Source: DAOUEH01 sp034430515 (GTDB taxonomy: Bacteria; Chloroflexota; Dehalococcoidia; Dehalococcoidales; RBG-16-60-22). Taken from it: 28,801 bases of DNA. This document shows, piece after piece, positions 7,033 through 15,135 of the stretch. Both the position numbers and the translations under genes were made by a program. The notes under the pieces were generated by a model. That model was not told the origin of the DNA and did no database searches. It was given only the letters and a program-made list of their open reading frames with translations. The stretch is taken from the NCBI GenBank assembly GCA_034430515.1, contig DAOUEP010000098.1, positions 1 to 28,801 of the forward strand. Direction: 5' to 3'. Position 1 is the first letter of the stretch. Every line of letters starts with the position of its first letter.

Positions 7033-9036
7033 CTAGACCGCGCCCAGCCGCAGGCTCTGGTGGTATTCCCCCCGCCGGGGACGGTAAACAGTCGTGATGC
7101 CCAGCACCCGCCGTCGGGCCGCATTCAGTCCGGCGCGGCCGTCGGTAACAGACACCACGTCGTAGAGCTGCTGGCCGCAGTTGACCGGGACGGCGATAGC
7201 CCCGCCGAAGGCTTCGATTTCCGCCCGCCGCAGGCAGGCCTGCCCTCGCGCCGCCGCCTCGGCCACGGTAGCGATGTTGCGGTCGCTCACCTGGAGCAGC
7301 CGGTCGTTGAGGCGGCCTATCTCCCCCCAGTCGAAGATCTCGGCCACCACCAGCTCGTCCGCACCTTCGTCGTAGCCCTCCACCTGGACGCGGTTGGCTG
7401 TCAGCGCCCCGCCGGCGTAGCGGCCCTCGCGGACGGCGTGGCCGGTGCCGTAGCTGTAGACCGCCTCGTCGTCGGCCAGCGGGTTGACCAGGTAGGCCGT
7501 GTCCCCCTCGATGAAGATGCAATCGGGGATAAAAGAGAGCAGCTTGCGGACGGCGGCGGCGCCGTCGTTGCCGGCGCTGACGGTAAAATCCGGGCAGAAG
7601 CCGGTGGCCGCCGCCGACGCCGAGACGACGCTTAACTTAAGCCCCACCCGCGCCAGGATAAAGGCCAGAATCTCTCGGACGCTGGTATCGCCGGAGCCTT
7701 TATTCCAGCGCAGCTGGCAGCGCGCCCGCCAGCCGGCCAGCGCCCCCCAGCCGTCGCGGGCGTGGAGCAGCAGGGAGGCGGCGCCCCCGGCGCTGGTGTG
7801 CTCGCCGGATTCCAGATAGAAGCTCAGGCCGTCGCTGTACTCCTCGCCCTGGCTCGTGATATAGCCGGACGAGAAATCGAGCCGCCCACCGGGCGCCAGG
7901 TCAATAAGCTCCCCTTCGCCCGGCGCGGCGTAGCGCCCGTCGTCGTTGCGCAGCTCCACGGTCAGCGCGCCGGAGGTCTCTCCCAGCTCCACCCGGGCGG
8001 CCAGGCAGTCCGCCGAAATTTCCAGGGTGCGGGGGGCCAGCGCCGCCCGCCAGACGCCGCGGGGGCAGGAGAGCCAGGCGTAATCGCCGTGGTGGGCCAG
8101 GGCCAGGCCGTACTCCTGGGACAAATCGAAGGGCACCGGCTCGCGCCAGAGGCCGTCCGTAAAGGCGCTGCCGGGGACGGCGTGCGCGTGGAAGGGGCGG
8201 CTGTAGGCCTCGGTGCCGGTGAATACCTCGCTGAAGAAGCAGCGGTAGGCATCCGTTTTGTCCAGGAAGGGCTGGCGGTATTCGTAATCGCCGCCGGAGG
8301 GGGCCGAGGCCAGCTCCTTAAGCGCCGACCAGGTGCCGGCGCCTGCCTCGCCGCCGTCGCCGTAAACCAGTGCCCAGAGCTTGTCGTCGCCGGAGGCGTC
8401 CTGCCCGGTGGCGAGCAGGTTCCAGTCCCCATCGTAGGCGGCGGCTACCCCGGAGAGGTCGCCGGTGCTCTTGTCCCAGGCCACCCGCGCCTGCCACTGC
8501 CCGCCGGTGCGCTGCTGCACGTAGAGGATGGCCTGGTCGGCGAAAAAGATGGCCAGGTCGCCGTTGGGCTTATAGGCGGCGGCCATACCGTGGACGGAGG
8601 TCGTCGGCGTGTAGTCGATAAGCTCGGGGCTGCCCCAGCTGGCGCCGTAATCGGCGGAAACGATGCGGCGGATTTCCCGGTTGTACTTAATCCAGAAGAT
8701 AGAGACCTCCGCCCCCAGGGCCGCCGCGGCCACCGCCAGGCAGTCGTACTGGCCGGTATAGACCCACTGGCTGAAGTCGCTCCCCGGGCCGGGGCTGGCC
8801 ACCCGCTGCCGGTAGAGCTGGCGCGATTCGCCGGCAGGTGTCAGCCGGGCGCGGACGAGCGAGCCGTCGCCGGGGACGGCCAGGGCGTGGTAGTAATCGG
8901 CCTCATCGCCGCTGTAGAGGCGCTCCCAGTCGTAGCGGACGACCCCGCCGAAGTCGTTGCGCGCCGTGAGCTTGATACCGGGTGTCGCCGACGCCTGCTT
9001 CTGGGCGGCCAGCAGCGTTGCCGTGAGACTGCGCAT
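7033..9036 (-). CDS. Large phage tail/baseplate-type protein with propeller-like N-terminus
   Basis: A 667-residue protein. Residues about 45-320 contain beta-rich repeats suggestive of a sialidase-like propeller, including an Asp-box SADYGASW (residues 127-134) that fits SxDxGxxW. Residues about 335-667 resemble phage tail hub or baseplate modules: LEISADCLAARVELGE, an LRNDDGRYAAPG element, and a domain near VREILAFILARVGLKL. The ATG at 9036 has GGAGGG upstream and starts 5 nt after the preceding stop. It is the longest gene of the cassette and probably a receptor-interacting or tail-tip component. The two-part reading is by eye; no enzymatic activity is claimed. Confidence 0.6.
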   Translation of the reverse strand: MRSLTATLLAAQKQASATPGIKLTARNDFGGVVRYDWERLYSGDEADYYHALAVPGDGSLVRARLTPAGESRQLYRQRVASPGPGSDFSQWVYTGQYDCLAVAAAALGAEVSIFWIKYNREIRRIVSADYGASWGSPELIDYTPTTSVHGMAAAYKPNGDLAIFFADQAILYVQQRTGGQWQARVAWDKSTGDLSGVAAAYDGDWNLLATGQDASGDDKLWALVYGDGGEAGAGTWSALKELASAPSGGDYEYRQPFLDKTDAYRCFFSEVFTGTEAYSRPFHAHAVPGSAFTDGLWREPVPFDLSQEYGLALAHHGDYAWLSCPRGVWRAALAPRTLEISADCLAARVELGETSGALTVELRNDDGRYAAPGEGELIDLAPGGRLDFSSGYITSQGEEYSDGLSFYLESGEHTSAGGAASLLLHARDGWGALAGWRARCQLRWNKGSGDTSVREILAFILARVGLKLSVVSASAAATGFCPDFTVSAGNDGAAAVRKLLSFIPDCIFIEGDTAYLVNPLADDEAVYSYGTGHAVREGRYAGGALTANRVQVEGYDEGADELVVAEIFDWGEIGRLNDRLLQVSDRNIATVAEAAARGQACLRRAEIEAFGGAIAVPVNCGQQLYDVVSVTDGRAGLNAARRRVLGITTVYRPRRGEYHQSLRLGAV

Positions 9037-9041
9037 CTATC

Positions 9042-9659
9042 TTATCCCTCCGCCGCTTCGTCGCTGTCCGTCTTAAAGAGCTGCTGGCTGCGCACCTTGT
9101 GCCGCCAGCTCAGCTTTTTGAGCCGCTCCTGGAAGAGGGCCAGCCGCTCGCTCCCCCAGCGGCGGAACTCGGAAGGGGTCTGCGTCCCGCCCAGGTTGAC
9201 CTGGTTGATGGTGGAGGCCGCCCGCTCGATGGCGGCATAGGCGCTGGCGCCGGTGGCCACCAGGTCCTCGCAGCGGGCCGGCAGCGTCGAGGCGGTCTCG
9301 TCCAGGGTGTGCAGCGTGCCGTAGTAGACGGCGCAGTCGGCGCCGTCCGGCTCGGCCCCGCTGAGGATGGTGAGGGTGTCCCCCCAGAGCGAGAAGCGCT
9401 GGTAGGCGGGCGGGTAGTTGCCCAGGGGATACTCCACCGCCTGGATGATGATGCGCTCGTCGAGGCCGGAGATGTCCACCTCGCGCGCGTCGGCGGTGGT
9501 GCTCAGGGTGGCCCTGGCGGGCCGGGGGAGCTGCTCGGAAAGCTCCCGCACCGCCCGGTCGATGTGCCGGGTCAGCTCGGCGTCCGTCCAGCGGTAGTTC
9601 TGGCTGTCCTGGTCGTTGAGGTCAATCCTGACCAGGGCTATCATCTCGGTCAGGTTCAT
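9042..9659 (-). CDS. Phage adaptor/head-completion-like protein
   Basis: A 205-residue protein starting MNLTEMIALVRIDLNDQDSQ, with the RWTDAELTRHIDRAVRELSE pattern seen in many phage adaptor or connector-type proteins that attach below the portal. The longer frame from 9770 is not used: ATG 9659 has GGAGG upstream and overlaps the previous stop as ATGA. The C-terminal third is helical and charged (about 165-205). The function is inferred from family resemblance and location in the structural cassette. Confidence 0.6.
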   Translation of the reverse strand: MNLTEMIALVRIDLNDQDSQNYRWTDAELTRHIDRAVRELSEQLPRPARATLSTTADAREVDISGLDERIIIQAVEYPLGNYPPAYQRFSLWGDTLTILSGAEPDGADCAVYYGTLHTLDETASTLPARCEDLVATGASAYAAIERAASTINQVNLGGTQTPSEFRRWGSERLALFQERLKKLSWRHKVRSQQLFKTDSDEAAEG

Positions 9660-10996
9660 CGGCTTGCCTCCTTGTTGGGTATGCTTGTCCGCCCGCGGCG
9701 GCCCGGCAGGCTCATGTCCGTCCCGGCCCCGGCCCGCTCGATGCGCAGCAGGATTCTGTCCCGCCCCCACCCGCTGTCGGCGCCGGTCAACCCCCCGGGC
9801 TGGACGTTGTAGTCGGCGCCGGCCCCGCTATCACTCGCCGCGATAGCCGCCAGAGCCGCGGCGGCCTCAGCCCCGACGCCGCTATCGCCGGTGGTAATCT
9901 CTCCGGCGGTGTTCAGGTCGGACGCCTCCGCGCCCGCCCCGGCATCGGCGGGGCCGCTCAGCCGGGATGCCAGGGCGTCGGCCCCGGTGCCGGTATCGGA
10001 GGACGTCTTATTCGTGGCCGCATCCGACCCCGTGCCGTAGATGCTGAGGTCGTAGCCCGACCAGCAGGTATAGGTCTGCTGGCCGGTCCCGAACTGGGCA
10101 CCTGAGCACTGGCACACGCCAACGCCGGAGTTAGTCCTCTCTATATACCCGGTAGCGCTTGAGTAAACGCCGATGATGTCGTCCGTGGCGACGTCCATGT
10201 CAAGACCGGAGAACACCTGCTTTGAGCCTCCGCTGACGCTGCCTATCTCCTCGTAGTCGCGATTTGTGAAATTGGGATTTGAGCCATAAAAAGTACCGAC
10301 AATAACTCCAGCAGTGTTACCGGAATACCAAAGCTCTATCGTGTCAAGGGTGCCGCTATCGTTGGCAGGATTAGTAGCGCACAGATTCGTTGTGGCAGTG
10401 GTATTCCAAGTCGAAGGGCGGTCAATCGCCCCCGGCCCGATGTCAATCGTGCCCGGGTCTATCCCCATCAGGCGGCCCCCGCCGTCCAGCTCCCCGGCCA
10501 GACCCCGGAACCTGCCCTCGGCCGCAGCGATGACAACCTGCCGGTCATAGCCTGCGGGTAAGACGGGGCCGCTGCCTAACCTTTCGGGTGAGTTCATCAG
10601 GCGGCGCAGGCGCGACATATCCGCCCGCTCGCCCGCGCCGCGGGTCGCCAGCAGGGCGTCGACGGTGGCCACCAGGTCGGGGGTGAAGATGCGCTGGATG
10701 GCCGCTTCCAGCTGCGGAAGGGTGGTATCCGGCCCGATGCGGATAAAGTGGACGAGGCAGGGATTTAATACCATTTGCGTCGGCAGGGACGCCAGCCAGT
10801 TACGGTAGTCCCCGGCGTCAAGCGGGCCGCCCCGCTCGTCCACCTCACCGGGGTAGCCGCCCTCCGGGATGACGGGTCTGGCGACGTAGTGGCGGGGGTA
10901 GGATAGCCCCCCTTCCCCCGGAAAGAGGGCTATCCCCGCCTTGAGCACGTTCTTGTGGACGTGAGCGCCGCTGTATTTGACGGTCGGCTGGAGCAT
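9656..10996 (-). CDS. Phage tail-type protein with lectin-like insert and DSGxGA repeats
   Basis: A 446-residue protein in three parts. Residues 1-185 are an N-terminal region of unknown fold. Residues about 190-322 are Thr/Asn/Gly-rich, beta-sandwich-like and contain a cluster of Cys (C206, C295, C297, C311), typical of carbohydrate- or host-binding modules. Residues about 332-413 are a low-complexity series built on (S/A)D(T/S/A)G(T/A/V)GA(D/E). DNA for the middle part (about 10100-10400) is clearly poorer in GC than its surroundings, suggesting a swapped domain. It overlaps the downstream adaptor-like gene by 4 nt. I infer a tail fibre or decoration role. Confidence 0.6.
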   Translation of the reverse strand: MLQPTVKYSGAHVHKNVLKAGIALFPGEGGLSYPRHYVARPVIPEGGYPGEVDERGGPLDAGDYRNWLASLPTQMVLNPCLVHFIRIGPDTTLPQLEAAIQRIFTPDLVATVDALLATRGAGERADMSRLRRLMNSPERLGSGPVLPAGYDRQVVIAAAEGRFRGLAGELDGGGRLMGIDPGTIDIGPGAIDRPSTWNTTATTNLCATNPANDSGTLDTIELWYSGNTAGVIVGTFYGSNPNFTNRDYEEIGSVSGGSKQVFSGLDMDVATDDIIGVYSSATGYIERTNSGVGVCQCSGAQFGTGQQTYTCWSGYDLSIYGTGSDAATNKTSSDTGTGADALASRLSGPADAGAGAEASDLNTAGEITTGDSGVGAEAAAALAAIAASDSGAGADYNVQPGGLTGADSGWGRDRILLRIERAGAGTDMSLPGRRGRTSIPNKEASR

Positions 10997-11006
10997 GGCT
11001 CCCCCT

Positions 11007-11513
11007 TTAGCTCAGAGTGATGCTGACCTCCAGCGTCCAGGTGCCGCCGGACTTGGTGCCCAGGTCTTCGACCTTGCGGTTGAGGCAGATGGCGCTGGTG
11101 TTGTTCTTGACGACCCACTCGTTCCAGTCGTAGTTGGCCTCGCTCTCGCCGAAGCTGGCCTTGAAGGTGGCCTTCTGGCTGGTGGAAGTGGGGTAGCCGG
11201 ACTCCATGCCCTTGTAGGTCTTGTTGGCGGCTGCCTGCAGGTCGGTCTGGGTGGCGTTGGCGGCGGTGGTGGCATCCCCCACGCCGATGCGCGCGTCGGT
11301 GGCGTTAAAGTGGTTGGACGAGGCGCCGGTGATGAGGTCCCACATCTCGTCAATGCCGGAGTTGAGCAGGCAGTTCCCCTCCCCTTCCCTCACCTCGTAG
11401 GGGGTGAAGGCGCGGTGGAAGTCCGCCTCGCGGCCCCGGTAGGGCGCGATGTCCTGGCGGTACTTGCTCAGCCGGTAGCGGCAGCGCCAGACGGCCGATT
11501 CGGTTCTCTCCAT
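11007..11513 (-). CDS. Phage appendage-type protein, unknown function
   Basis: A 168-residue protein directly downstream of the major capsid gene. It has a pattern seen in many uncharacterised phage proteins: IGVGDATTAANATQTDL, then YDWNEWVVKN, LNRKVEDLGTKSGGTWTLEV and ITLS at the end. This suggests a small beta-rich tail or appendage domain. ATG 11513 has GAGGAGGAG upstream and is preferred over the longer frame from 11609, which would overlap the capsid gene. Ten nt separate it from the next gene. Confidence 0.6.
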   Translation of the reverse strand: MERTESAVWRCRYRLSKYRQDIAPYRGREADFHRAFTPYEVREGEGNCLLNSGIDEMWDLITGASSNHFNATDARIGVGDATTAANATQTDLQAAANKTYKGMESGYPTSTSQKATFKASFGESEANYDWNEWVVKNNTSAICLNRKVEDLGTKSGGTWTLEVSITLS

Positions 11514-11542
11514 GGTCTCCTCCTCTTGGTTATGTAAACCCG

Positions 11543-12463
11543 TTAGTCCTGGACGCCGATGAGGGCGGCCGCCTTGATGGAGCTGAACAGCGCCAGCGAG
11601 ACGTACCACTTGACGCGGGTGCGCGAGGCGTCCTTGTTCTCCAGCGGGCCGACCGGCTCGGCCTGGAGGTGCCCCGGGCTGGTCAGGCCGCAGAGGGCGC
11701 CCTCGCCGAACTGGACGGCGTAGATGGTGGAGCAGGTGCCGCCGGTGGTGTCGTCCTCCAGGCTGTCAACGAGGACGTGGGTATCCAGTATCCAGTCGTT
11801 GACGCCGATGGGCACGCCGTCCCAGAGCTGGACGAAGTTACCCCACTGGTCGCGGTCGGTCTCGGTCATGCCGCCGGCGGCCCGCACCAGGGCGTTGAGC
11901 TTGCGCCGCGAGCGCCGGCTCATCAGGAGCATGTCCGGCTTGCCGCCCTTGACGGCGTCGATGAGCTCGTCGAGCTTGGCCAGTGTCAGCGTATCGCCGG
12001 TGGCCCCCATGGCGATGACCTGGTCGGAGGCGGTCTCGGTGTCAATGAGCTGGCGCAGCCCGTCGAACTGCTTGGAGCTCGTCCCGGAGTCGCCGTAGAC
12101 AAAGGCCTCCTCGAACTTGTCGCGCAGGGCCTTGGCCTTGAGCTCGATGACGGACGCCTCCAGGTCCTGGATGTTGGAGCGGGTGGCCTTGAGGAAGTTG
12201 TCCACGTCGGCGTCGCCGCCCATGATTTTGAGGTTGGCCGTCACCTGCTCGAAGGTGGGCGTGGACTCGGCCCAGGTGTCGTCCACGTCGTAGAAGTCGA
12301 TGCTGGGCAGGGTCTTCTCCTGGTTATAGGTCAGGCCGTTGCCCACGATTTCGATGAAGGGCAGCCGCTGCAGCACCGGGGAGTCCTTGACGATGGTCTC
12401 CACCACACCCTGCAGCAGCATGTCGTTGGATAGCTTGGCAGCCTCTGCCAGCGTTAGTGCCAT
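11543..12463 (-). CDS. Major capsid protein (HK97-like fold)
   Basis: A 306-residue protein whose organisation matches phage major capsid proteins. It has an N-terminal arm (LAEAAKLSNDMLLQGVVETI), an E-loop-like segment near residues 45-75, a spine-helix region (LEASVIELKAKALRDKFEEA), P-domain LLMSRRSRRKLNALVRAAGG, and a C-terminal VKWYVSLALFSSIKAAALIG strand-helix. It follows the portal and scaffold-like genes as expected for morphogenesis order. The ATG at 12463 has GGAGG 9 nt upstream. Presumed to assemble the icosahedral shell. Confidence 0.85.
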   Translation of the reverse strand: MALTLAEAAKLSNDMLLQGVVETIVKDSPVLQRLPFIEIVGNGLTYNQEKTLPSIDFYDVDDTWAESTPTFEQVTANLKIMGGDADVDNFLKATRSNIQDLEASVIELKAKALRDKFEEAFVYGDSGTSSKQFDGLRQLIDTETASDQVIAMGATGDTLTLAKLDELIDAVKGGKPDMLLMSRRSRRKLNALVRAAGGMTETDRDQWGNFVQLWDGVPIGVNDWILDTHVLVDSLEDDTTGGTCSTIYAVQFGEGALCGLTSPGHLQAEPVGPLENKDASRTRVKWYVSLALFSSIKAAALIGVQD

Positions 12464-12501
12464 TTGGTTCTACCTCCTGTGTTAGCTTTTCTCCCCGGCC
12501 C

Positions 12502-12987
12502 TTACGAGCCGGCGCCCCCCAGGGCGTACTGGATTTTCTCGCGGGGGGAAAGGGCGGAAAGGTCGGGCGGTGTCCGCGGCGGCGCCCCGGCGGGCACGCG
12601 CGTCCGGGCGGCCTCGTTCTCCATCTCCTGCTTGACCCGCTCCATGAGGCTGCGGGCATTCTTGAGCGACTCGTTGACCGCCTCGATGGTATCCCCGGCG
12701 ATAAGCTCGGAGAGGACGCCGGGATTGGCCGCCACCACGATTTCCTTGTAGGCGGCCACCGCCTGCGGCAGGGCCTTGCCCAGCTCATCCAGGGCCTGCC
12801 CGGCCTCGGCCAGCTCCTGCTTCAGCCCCTCGATTTGGCCGTCGCGGGCGGTCAGGGACTGCTCCAGCTGGATGATGCGCCCGTCGCGGGCGCGTAGCTC
12901 GCGGGCCAGGGCCTCGTTCTCCTCCTGGAGATTAGCCGGCTCTTCGGCGGCTGTCTCCGCCGTGTTCGGCTCTTGCTCTTTATCCAT
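12502..12987 (-). CDS. Scaffold-like coiled-coil protein
   Basis: A 161-residue acidic protein with a long heptad-rich stretch (about residues 18-65: LQEENEALARELRARDGRII and onward), a helical centre and a Pro-rich then helical C-terminus (SPREKIQYALGG). Its position between portal and capsid, its size and its composition are those of phage scaffolding proteins, which template capsid assembly. Start ATG 12987 has GGGAGG upstream; the upstream in-frame start at 13041 lies inside the portal gene. The identification rests on context. Confidence 0.65.
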   Translation of the reverse strand: MDKEQEPNTAETAAEEPANLQEENEALARELRARDGRIIQLEQSLTARDGQIEGLKQELAEAGQALDELGKALPQAVAAYKEIVVAANPGVLSELIAGDTIEAVNESLKNARSLMERVKQEMENEAARTRVPAGAPPRTPPDLSALSPREKIQYALGGAGS

Positions 12988-13003
12988 GATTGTTACCTCC
13001 CGG

Positions 13004-14389
13004 TTAGTCTGGTGCGCCTTCCGTCCGGGCCGGCAGCTCACTCTCCCTCGCGCCGTTCCGGTTAGTCTTGGCGTTAAGTGCCTGGTTCATCCTGAGGATG
13101 GCGTCGCGCTCCTCCAGCCAGCGCTGGAACTCGCCCTCGGGGTCGCGCACGCCCACTTCGTCCATGGCCGTGCGGCGGGAGTGGATGCCCGTCTGCACCA
13201 GCACCTGCTCGCTGGACACCTGCTTTTCCATGTCCTTGGGCAGCACCGGCCCCCAGACGACGCGCAGGTGGTTTTCGCCGTAGTCCTCGCCGCGGTATTT
13301 CTCCAGCAGCATTAGAATCATCTCGTTGCGGCGGTTGTAGGCGGCGGCGCGGATGATGCGCTTGCGCCGCACCTTCTGGAGGAGCGGCTGGAGCTCGATT
13401 TCCAGCGCCACGCCGGACATGTCCCGCTCGATGCCGCCGAAGGCGGAGCGCGGCGACTCGGACAGGTCGTGCAGGGCGCGGTAAATTAAATCTATGTAAT
13501 TGATGTGCAGGTTGACGCCGCCGCCCTGGAGCAGGTCGAGGAGGTAGGCCTTGGCGTCCTCGGGGATGTTCCAGACTGCCCCCGGCTTGATGGCGATGTC
13601 CTCGGAGTCCTCCACGTTCTCCAGCACGGCGATGGGGTTGCCGGAAAGCTCCAGGATGTGCGATAGCTGGCTCATCGCCCGGTTCAGCTCCCGCTGCGAC
13701 TCCATGATGGGGGGCAGGTCGGAAACGCCCCAGAATTTCTTGGGCTCGCGCCGGTTGGGGAAGATGACGAAGGGGATGAAGCCGTAGGGGTTGGGCTTGC
13801 TCTCCAGCAGGCCGTCGTCCAGGTAGAGGGCGAAGTCCCGTTCCGTCCAGACCTCGGTGACGGCGGCCTGTTTTTTAGCGGGCTTGACCCCGTAGACAAG
13901 CTCCGCCTCCTCGGCGGAGAGGCGGTAGCGCGAGGCGACCCGCCACACCCGCGAGATGTCGTCGCCGGAGCTCCAGGCGTACATGCCCTGGATGTCCGGG
14001 GCGGTCACCCGCACGCGCTTCTCGGCGGCGTCCCAGATGACCTTGTAGCAGGCGTCCCCCAGCACGGCGCAGTCTATCTCCGTCTCCAGGTCGAGCTGCT
14101 CCAGGTGGTTATCGGCGTACACTTTATAAAGAGCCTCCTCGGCCTGGCGGGCTTTGGCGGCGGCCTCCTCGGAATCGCCGTAAGGCTCCACGGCAAAGTT
14201 GATGCCGGTCATGAGGTAGGCCGTTACCTTCTCCACGAAGACGCGGGCGTAGTTAAAGATGAGCCGCCGCTCGCCCCGCCGCTCGCGCCCCTGCCACTGG
14301 TTGCCGTAGTAAAAATCGAGCAGGTCACGGTAGCCCTTGAGCCTGTCCATATCCAGGCGAGCCAGCTGCGCGGGGAAGGCTTCGTTCAT
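13004..14389 (-). CDS. Phage portal protein (SPP1 gp6-like)
   Basis: A 461-residue protein matching the SPP1-type portal family: an N-terminal LLDFYYGNQWQG element, RRLIFNYARVFVEKVTAYLM, then a central ISRVWRVASRYRL region and a WGVSDLPPIMESQRELNRAM helix. Its C-terminal half is typically helical, with LEIELQPLLQKVRRKRII. Portals form the dodecameric DNA channel at one capsid vertex and bind the terminase. ATG 14389 has GAGGAG 7 nt upstream. The gene is followed 16 nt later by the scaffold-like gene. No terminase gene is adjacent; those lie about 5.5 kb away beyond the cargo genes. Confidence 0.88.
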   Translation of the reverse strand: MNEAFPAQLARLDMDRLKGYRDLLDFYYGNQWQGRERRGERRLIFNYARVFVEKVTAYLMTGINFAVEPYGDSEEAAAKARQAEEALYKVYADNHLEQLDLETEIDCAVLGDACYKVIWDAAEKRVRVTAPDIQGMYAWSSGDDISRVWRVASRYRLSAEEAELVYGVKPAKKQAAVTEVWTERDFALYLDDGLLESKPNPYGFIPFVIFPNRREPKKFWGVSDLPPIMESQRELNRAMSQLSHILELSGNPIAVLENVEDSEDIAIKPGAVWNIPEDAKAYLLDLLQGGGVNLHINYIDLIYRALHDLSESPRSAFGGIERDMSGVALEIELQPLLQKVRRKRIIRAAAYNRRNEMILMLLEKYRGEDYGENHLRVVWGPVLPKDMEKQVSSEQVLVQTGIHSRRTAMDEVGVRDPEGEFQRWLEERDAILRMNQALNAKTNRNGARESELPARTEGAPD

Positions 14390-14407
14390 CGTCGTTCTCC
14401 TCAAGCG

Positions 14408-14752
14408 TTAACTTTTCTCGCCGGCCGGGATTTCCCGGGGCGCCGCCGCCTTGAGCGCCCGCTGCACCGTCCGCAGGCTCACCCCGAACATCAGGGCCAG
14501 CTCCTTCACCCCCCGGCCGCGGGCAAAGAGCCGGTTTATCTCTTTGTCGCGCAGGCCCTTCAGCCAGCGCTGCCGTCCCCGGGGCTCGTCATAGAGGCAC
14601 TGCTCGAAGGGACAGTCCAGGCAGGAAGCGGCGTACTCGCAGCCTTCGTCGCGGTAGCGGCAGTACTCCGGCGGCAGGTCGGGGTCACGGCAGGCTTCGG
14701 TCTCTTGCGGTTCTGTCTTCGCATCGCCAATCTCACGCGTTACCGAATTCAT
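14408..14752 (-). CDS. Cys-cluster helix-turn-helix protein of the phage cassette
   Basis: A 114-residue protein with two parts. The first is a Cys cluster with spacing C31-x6-C38-x5-C44-x2-C47-x4-C52 (plus C21), which could bind zinc or an iron-sulfur cluster. The second is a C-terminal helix-turn-helix (about 66-101: LRDKEINRLFARGRGVKELA then LMFGVSLRTVQRALK) like those of resolvase or sigma70 region 4 proteins. It is the first gene of the operon that leads to the portal, with an AGAGGTGA ribosome binding site. It could regulate late genes or recognise packaging DNA; neither is proven. Confidence 0.7.
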   Translation of the reverse strand: MNSVTREIGDAKTEPQETEACRDPDLPPEYCRYRDEGCEYAASCLDCPFEQCLYDEPRGRQRWLKGLRDKEINRLFARGRGVKELALMFGVSLRTVQRALKAAAPREIPAGEKS

Positions 14753-14780
14753 CGCTCACCTCTAAAAACCTAACAGCCAA

Positions 14781-14809
14781 AGATTAGCACATATGTTCTG
14801 GCCAGTCAA
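14781..14809 (-). promoter_or_regulatory. Phage structural-operon promoter with SOS-box-like operator
   Basis: On the minus strand TTGACT (14809-14804), a 17-nt spacer and TAATCT (14786-14781) preceded by TGC (extended -10). A palindrome AGCACATATGTTCT (plus strand, 14786-14799) covers the spacer. Its core on the minus strand, GAAC-ATAT-GTGC, matches the Gram-positive LexA box GAACATATGTTC at 11 of 12 positions. Predicted +1 is near 14774, giving a 21-22 nt leader. Confidence 0.6.
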
Positions 14810-14843
14810 TCAGATGTTGTCGCTTTTTCCGGCCCGCTGGCAC

Positions 14844-14872
14844 TTGACAGATTGGCCGGGAAAGCCTAAAAT
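14844..14872 (+). promoter_or_regulatory. Promoter of the excisionase-like/TIG operon
   Basis: TTGACA (14844-14849), a 17-nt spacer and TAAAAT (14867-14872). Predicted +1 is 14879, 40 nt before the ATG at 14919. It diverges from the phage structural-operon promoter. Confidence 0.75.
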
Positions 14873-14918
14873 TGCTTTAATAACGCAATATTTAGATAAT
14901 CCCCGTCGCGGAGGCTGT

Positions 14919-15125
14919 ATGCCGGTCTGGGATAACTACTTAAACGTCATCGAGGCCAGCCGCCGTCTCAAGGTACACCCGGAGACGGTCAAGCGGCTGT
15001 GCCGCCAGGGCGACCTGCCCGCCCACAAGATTCACAACACCTGGCTCATCGAAAAGGACACGCTGGACAATTTTGCCGGCACCTATAACCCGCGCCGCGG
15101 CGCCCGTAAAAGATTGCTGAGATGA
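14919..15125 (+). CDS. Excisionase/MerR-like helix-turn-helix protein
   Basis: A 68-residue protein consisting of one small winged-helix domain: YLNVIEASRRLKVHPETVKR, LCRQGDLPAHKI, then a WLIEKDTLDNF wing and a basic tail (RRGARKRLLR). This is the excisionase-type DNA-binding domain found in many small regulators. The start ATG 14919 has GCGGAGG upstream; the longer frame from 14793 would begin before the promoter. Only 10 nt separate it from the first TIG gene, which suggests co-transcription. It may regulate that gene or the divergent phage promoter, or be a former excisionase. No intact integrase is nearby. Confidence 0.75.
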   Translation: MPVWDNYLNVIEASRRLKVHPETVKRLCRQGDLPAHKIHNTWLIEKDTLDNFAGTYNPRRGARKRLLR

Positions 15126-15135
15126 GAGAGGCAGT

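Noticed and set aside
5862..7124. 420-codon minus-strand open frame
   Set aside because: Antisense to the kinase and response regulator, whose motifs are unmistakable.
7762..9240. 492-codon plus-strand open frame
   Set aside because: Antisense shadow of the tail-type gene in GC-rich DNA; Gly/Ala/Val-biased translation without domains or ribosome binding site.
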